From Anaeroplasmataceae bacterium (lineage in GTDB: Bacteria; Bacillota_I; Bacilli_A; Acholeplasmatales; Anaeroplasmataceae), in assembly GCA_029067355.1 (NCBI GenBank), contig JAIEEQ010000074.1, forward strand, positions 1 to 42,035: a DNA stretch of 42,035 nucleotides. The letters are read 5' to 3'. A program made the translations under genes and the position numbers. Positions 39,289 through 42,035 of this stretch are shown here, piece after piece. The notes under the pieces were generated by a model. The model did no database searches. It saw only the letters and a list, made by a program, of their open reading frames with translations, and was not told where the DNA came from. The stretch's first letter is position 1. Each line of letters starts with the position of its first letter.

Positions 39289-40152
39289 TTATTTTCTTAA
39301 CAAACCAATTTTTTCTCCATATAAAACCTTAACTTCGTTTCCTAAACGACTATGGTATAAAATATCCTCATCCACAACTATATTATTCTTAGTTAAAAGA
39401 ACTATTGTAGAACCACCAAAAAGAAATCTGCCCTTTTCTTCTCCCTTATAAAAGAAATGATCCTCATAATAATTATCAATTTTTCCAACCAGCATAGCTC
39501 CAACTTCAATTTGTACGACATCACCAAAATGTTTTGTATGAAGAATTGTATAGCATCTATGGTTGGTCTTATAAAAATTATATTTTTCTAATGCAATAGG
39601 ATTGACCGTATGAAAAACGCCTTGAATAGAAACGCTTTTCTCCTGATTTCCTTCATCTATATAGCAATACCGATGATAATCCTCTACACCCAAACGAAAA
39701 ATAAAGCACCAGCCGTTTTCATATTCCTTTGCAAGACTAGGGTTTGTTAATAAATCCTCAACTCTATAATAGGAATCCTTTATTTTAAAAATACTTTTTT
39801 CTTCTATTGGAAAAACGGATACCTTACTATCACATGGGCTAATCAAGCTCAGAGGATTCAAATCAATACTTCGTTTTCCTTCTTTAATTTTTCTAGAGAA
39901 AAAGTCATTAAAGGAGTGAATGCTATCAAGCTCAAAATCCTCTAAGCAGATAGAATTTTTTTTAGCAAATTTTTTTATTTTATGCTTTGAAAACTGGCTA
40001 TCTAAATATTTCCCTACTAGTTTAGATAAAAAAGGTCGTATGAGCAATTTTAAAATCAAACGACCAAATAGGCTTCGATATAAGAATTTCTGTGAACGAA
40101 CTATGATAACATCTTCTTCTTTTTGAGTAACGCGATCAATTACCTTTAGCAT
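39289..40152 (-). CDS. psd: Phosphatidylserine decarboxylase proenzyme
   Basis: It makes phosphatidylethanolamine from phosphatidylserine. The 287-residue proenzyme has FNDFFSRKIKEGKRSID (near 83), SPCDSKVSVF, FRLGVEDYHRYCY, GVFHTVNPIAL and the autocleavage site GGST (in RFLFGGSTIVLL near 255), where the pyruvoyl group forms from Ser. Type I and II enzymes differ; the length and motifs fit the Clostridium-like class. It overlaps pssA by 7 bases and so is translated from the same mRNA. Phosphatidylethanolamine is not universal in Bacillota. Confidence 0.94.
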   Translation of the reverse strand: MLKVIDRVTQKEEDVIIVRSQKFLYRSLFGRLILKLLIRPFLSKLVGKYLDSQFSKHKIKKFAKKNSICLEDFELDSIHSFNDFFSRKIKEGKRSIDLNPLSLISPCDSKVSVFPIEEKSIFKIKDSYYRVEDLLTNPSLAKEYENGWCFIFRLGVEDYHRYCYIDEGNQEKSVSIQGVFHTVNPIALEKYNFYKTNHRCYTILHTKHFGDVVQIEVGAMLVGKIDNYYEDHFFYKGEEKGRFLFGGSTIVLLTKNNIVVDEDILYHSRLGNEVKVLYGEKIGLLRK

Positions 40153-40766
40153 AAGGCAAGCTCCAATCCAAGCAGGACAAAGAATAAAACAAATAATAAA
40201 CTAGCATATATAATAGAAACCTTTACTGAAGGCTTTGGCAGGCGTATTTTCACTAAAAATAAGATTGCAAAAACGCCTAAAATACAAGCATAAAGAATAT
40301 AGAAATTTTCCTTTAAAAAGCATTCTAAAAGCCAAATAAAGGGAATCACCATAGCCGTTGTAGTAATAGGTACTCCATAAAAGCATTTTTTCATTCCTTC
40401 TTCACGATGAATTTCTTTTACATTAAAATAGGCTAGTCGAATCATTCCTGATAAAATATATAAAATCATTAAGGGCATAAACCACCAAGTATTCATACCT
40501 ACCGCATAACCAATGGTTACAGGTAAAACGCCAAAGCAAACCAAGTCTGTTAAGGAGTCAATTTGAATACCATAGGATTTTTCTTCTTCTGTTCTATCCT
40601 TTTTTAATCTGGCAACTTTTCCATCAAATAAGTCAATAATTCCTGATATCCCTAAGCAAACCACTGCTACAAAAGGATTTCCAGCAAGACCAAAACAAAT
40701 TCCAACTCCACCTACCAATAAGGATAGATAAGTCAACCAGACTGTATAATTATAGTATCCTACCAT
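40146..40766 (-). CDS. pssA: CDP-diacylglycerol-serine O-phosphatidyltransferase
   Basis: This integral membrane enzyme makes phosphatidylserine. The 206-residue protein has about six helices and the CDP-alcohol phosphotransferase motif D-G-x2-A-R-x(n)-G-x3-D-x3-D, read here as IDLFDGKVARLKKDRTEEE and SYGIQIDSLTDLVCF. The start is ATG 40766 (MVGYYNY) after AAGGAGGG; the longer frame to 40784 is not needed. It lies between the flippase-like gene and psd, a standard PE synthesis pair. Confidence 0.95.
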   Translation of the reverse strand: MVGYYNYTVWLTYLSLLVGGVGICFGLAGNPFVAVVCLGISGIIDLFDGKVARLKKDRTEEEKSYGIQIDSLTDLVCFGVLPVTIGYAVGMNTWWFMPLMILYILSGMIRLAYFNVKEIHREEGMKKCFYGVPITTTAMVIPFIWLLECFLKENFYILYACILGVFAILFLVKIRLPKPSVKVSIIYASLLFVLFFVLLGLELALC

Positions 40767-40785
40767 AATACCCTCCTTCCACAAA

Positions 40786-41856
40786 TCAACGCTGTGAAAC
40801 TTTTTTCATTCCCAGAATATGCTTGATTGCGACAAGAATAAATGTTACAATCAGTGGCACATAAAAACTAACTGCTCTTGTCAATAGCATTGCACTTCCA
40901 ACAAGATCAATATCACCCATACAATAAATCAAACCAAATAGTAATACATATAAATACTCTGAAATTCCTACTCCTCCTGGAAGCGGTAAGGAATCCACAC
41001 ATAATGCAATGGTTACCTGTATCGCAAACAATTCAATGAAGCTCATTTCTGCAATTAAAAAGCTAGATTTAAAGGCTAGATATACAAAGTAGCTCATTGA
41101 AAAGAAGGCAACCCGTTGAATGAGGTTATACAAAAAAGCCTTTGCAAAATGAAATTTATGCTTAAAAATCAAGTTTGCTCCTGCTTCATATTCATCCATT
41201 TTTGAGATAAATCGGCGTGTCCATAAAAATTTCCGCTTAAGAAATTTATGTCGGTTACACCATAAAATAAGACGTAAGCCAACAGCCTGAATCCATTTCC
41301 TTTTAAAAGTCATCAAAAAGCATAAAACAATTAAGAATACATTAATTGTCATACCAATAACAAACAAGGCAATCATAATTGGAAACTGAAATACTAAATA
41401 TGAACAGGCAATTGCACTTATGATAGATAAAATCAGTAATACAATCTTAAATAGTGCTGTATTCATAATCAAGGTCAGGGATACTGGAGATAAGGACAGC
41501 CCATCTCGATTCATATAATATGCGACCATTGGCTGTCCACCACTTGCAGATGGAGTTACAGCACAAAAATAATAGTCTATGGCTGAATACATAAAATTTG
41601 CTCTTCTGGTGGTATTGATTTCCATCGTTTTTAGAATTTGCCGCATTGCAGCACCTTCAAAATAAATGTATATAAAAATCATAGCGACTGCTGGAAGCAA
41701 CCACAAAAAATTAACCTCCTGAATGATAGAAAATAGCTCAGCTATATCATAATTCAAGAAGATAACAACAAAGGTTACAATAATTAAAATACTTAGAAAA
41801 GCGATACTCCATATATACTTTTTCTTTCTTCCTTTTTCTAAAGCCTGCTCTTCCAT
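40786..41856 (-). CDS. Lysylphosphatidylglycerol synthase transmembrane-like (UPF0104/YbhN) protein
   Basis: This is a 356-residue integral membrane protein with about eight hydrophobic segments and the UPF0104 signatures: YFCAVTPSASGGQPMVAYYM near 110-130 and LPLPGGVGISEYLYVLLFG near 300. It corresponds to the flippase-like half of MprF without the aminoacyltransferase half, so it probably acts on lipid translocation and not on lysine transfer. It is the first gene of the pssA-psd operon. The promoter carries a perfect inverted repeat. The start is ATG 41856 with GGTGGGAAT before it. Confidence 0.88.
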   Translation of the reverse strand: MEEQALEKGRKKKYIWSIAFLSILIIVTFVVIFLNYDIAELFSIIQEVNFLWLLPAVAMIFIYIYFEGAAMRQILKTMEINTTRRANFMYSAIDYYFCAVTPSASGGQPMVAYYMNRDGLSLSPVSLTLIMNTALFKIVLLILSIISAIACSYLVFQFPIMIALFVIGMTINVFLIVLCFLMTFKRKWIQAVGLRLILWCNRHKFLKRKFLWTRRFISKMDEYEAGANLIFKHKFHFAKAFLYNLIQRVAFFSMSYFVYLAFKSSFLIAEMSFIELFAIQVTIALCVDSLPLPGGVGISEYLYVLLFGLIYCMGDIDLVGSAMLLTRAVSFYVPLIVTFILVAIKHILGMKKVSQR

Positions 41857-41873
41857 ATTCCCACCAGATTATA

Positions 41874-41903
41874 ATTATACTATTTTTTATATGATTTTGT
41901 CAA
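41874..41903 (-). promoter_or_regulatory. Promoter of the phospholipid operon
   Basis: A consensus TTGACA (41898-41903), 18-nt spacer and TATAAT (41874-41879). The -35 lies inside a perfect inverted repeat. Confidence 0.85.
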
Positions 41904-41914
41904 TGTTTGACAAA
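41896..41914. repeat. 19-bp perfect inverted repeat over the -35 box (probable operator)
   Basis: TTTGTCAA-TGT-TTGACAAA is an 8-3-8 inverted repeat that fully covers the -35 hexamer. A repressor binding here would block RNA polymerase. The regulator is not evident in the window, and the sequence is not one of the lipid operators (FapR, FabT) I know. Confidence 0.6.
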
Positions 41915-41940
41915 GATTGAATATTGTAAAATATATTGTT

Positions 41941-41994
41941 AAAGAAAAAGAGGCTGTAATAAGCCTAGTTTTAAACCATAGGTTTTACAGTCTC
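41941..41994 (-). terminator. Terminator of the gene to the right of the window
   Basis: GAGGCTGTAA (41950-41959) and TTACAGTCTC (41985-41994) form a 10-bp stem with one G-T pair, with inner CCTA/TAGG pairing, followed by TTTTTCTTT on the minus strand. It ends a minus-strand gene beyond the window. The last 40 bases hold nothing I can recognise. Confidence 0.8.
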
Positions 41995-42035
41995 ATACGT
42001 TCAAGAAAAAAAGTTACTTTAATACATCTATAAGG

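Noticed and set aside
38541-39290. Vitamin riboswitch before panT
   Set aside because: The leader is only about 45 nt with one short imperfect hairpin, too little for a known riboswitch class.

Overview
The window is about 42 kb of AT-rich (low-GC) chromosome from a member of the Bacillota, most likely a Bacilli / Erysipelotrichia-type gut organism. The evidence is Firmicute-type gene content and order (radC with spoIVFA/spoIVFB-like genes, a yitT-recX pair next to prfB, comEB, a coaX-type pantothenate kinase, an ECF S-component), a T-box leader, consensus sigma-A-type promoters, strong Shine-Dalgarno sites, and TGA used as a stop. The taxonomic guess is an inference. Nearly every gene is on the minus strand. 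The only two plus-strand genes (a ParB-fold protein at 4430-5035 and ansA at 15624-16619) each have their own promoter or terminator. I saw no tRNA, rRNA, CRISPR array, insertion sequence or prophage.

Layout, low to high coordinate. Bases 1-80 look like residual Nextera adapter, so glgB is cut there by the assembly and not by biology. prfB-yitT-recX form an overlapping group followed by glgB with its own promoter. 3.7-5.7 kb is an accessory patch with a small Cys-rich protein, a ParB-fold protein and a decayed MATE transporter. 5.7-10.5 kb carries an M28 peptidase, radC-spoIVFA-spoIVFB and a rhamnogalacturonan-type acetylesterase. 10.7-14.6 kb holds the protein-quality genes lon and tig. 15.6-21.2 kb contains ansA, unknown proteins and an NAD block in which NadE lies next to a NadD fused to an NrtR-like regulator. 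21.3-24.5 kb is the most unusual accessory locus: a secreted papain-like cysteine peptidase followed by three tandem lipoproteins, the middle one an exact recombinant of its neighbours.

24.7-31.4 kb is one long operon (GNAT, hisS, aspS, comEB, a Lon-like PDZ protease, a membrane protein, lspA, rluD) behind a T-box whose specifier region reads GACAC, so Asp (GAC) and His (CAC) codons overlap. 31.4-36.1 kb is an operon of a DEAD-box helicase, rsmD, an unknown protein and a 5'-nucleotidase lipoprotein. Just upstream is a 190-nt structured RNA with its own promoter and terminator. 36.4-39.2 kb joins pantothenate uptake and phosphorylation to a hydrolase. 39.3-41.9 kb is a phospholipid operon (flippase-like protein, pssA, psd) whose promoter carries a perfect inverted repeat.

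The best candidates for something undescribed are the 190-nt RNA, the NadD-NrtR fusion, a possible leader-peptide attenuator before a frameshift-free prfB, the cysteine peptidase/lipoprotein locus, and the dual-codon T-box. All calls come from reading the sequence; no database search was run.
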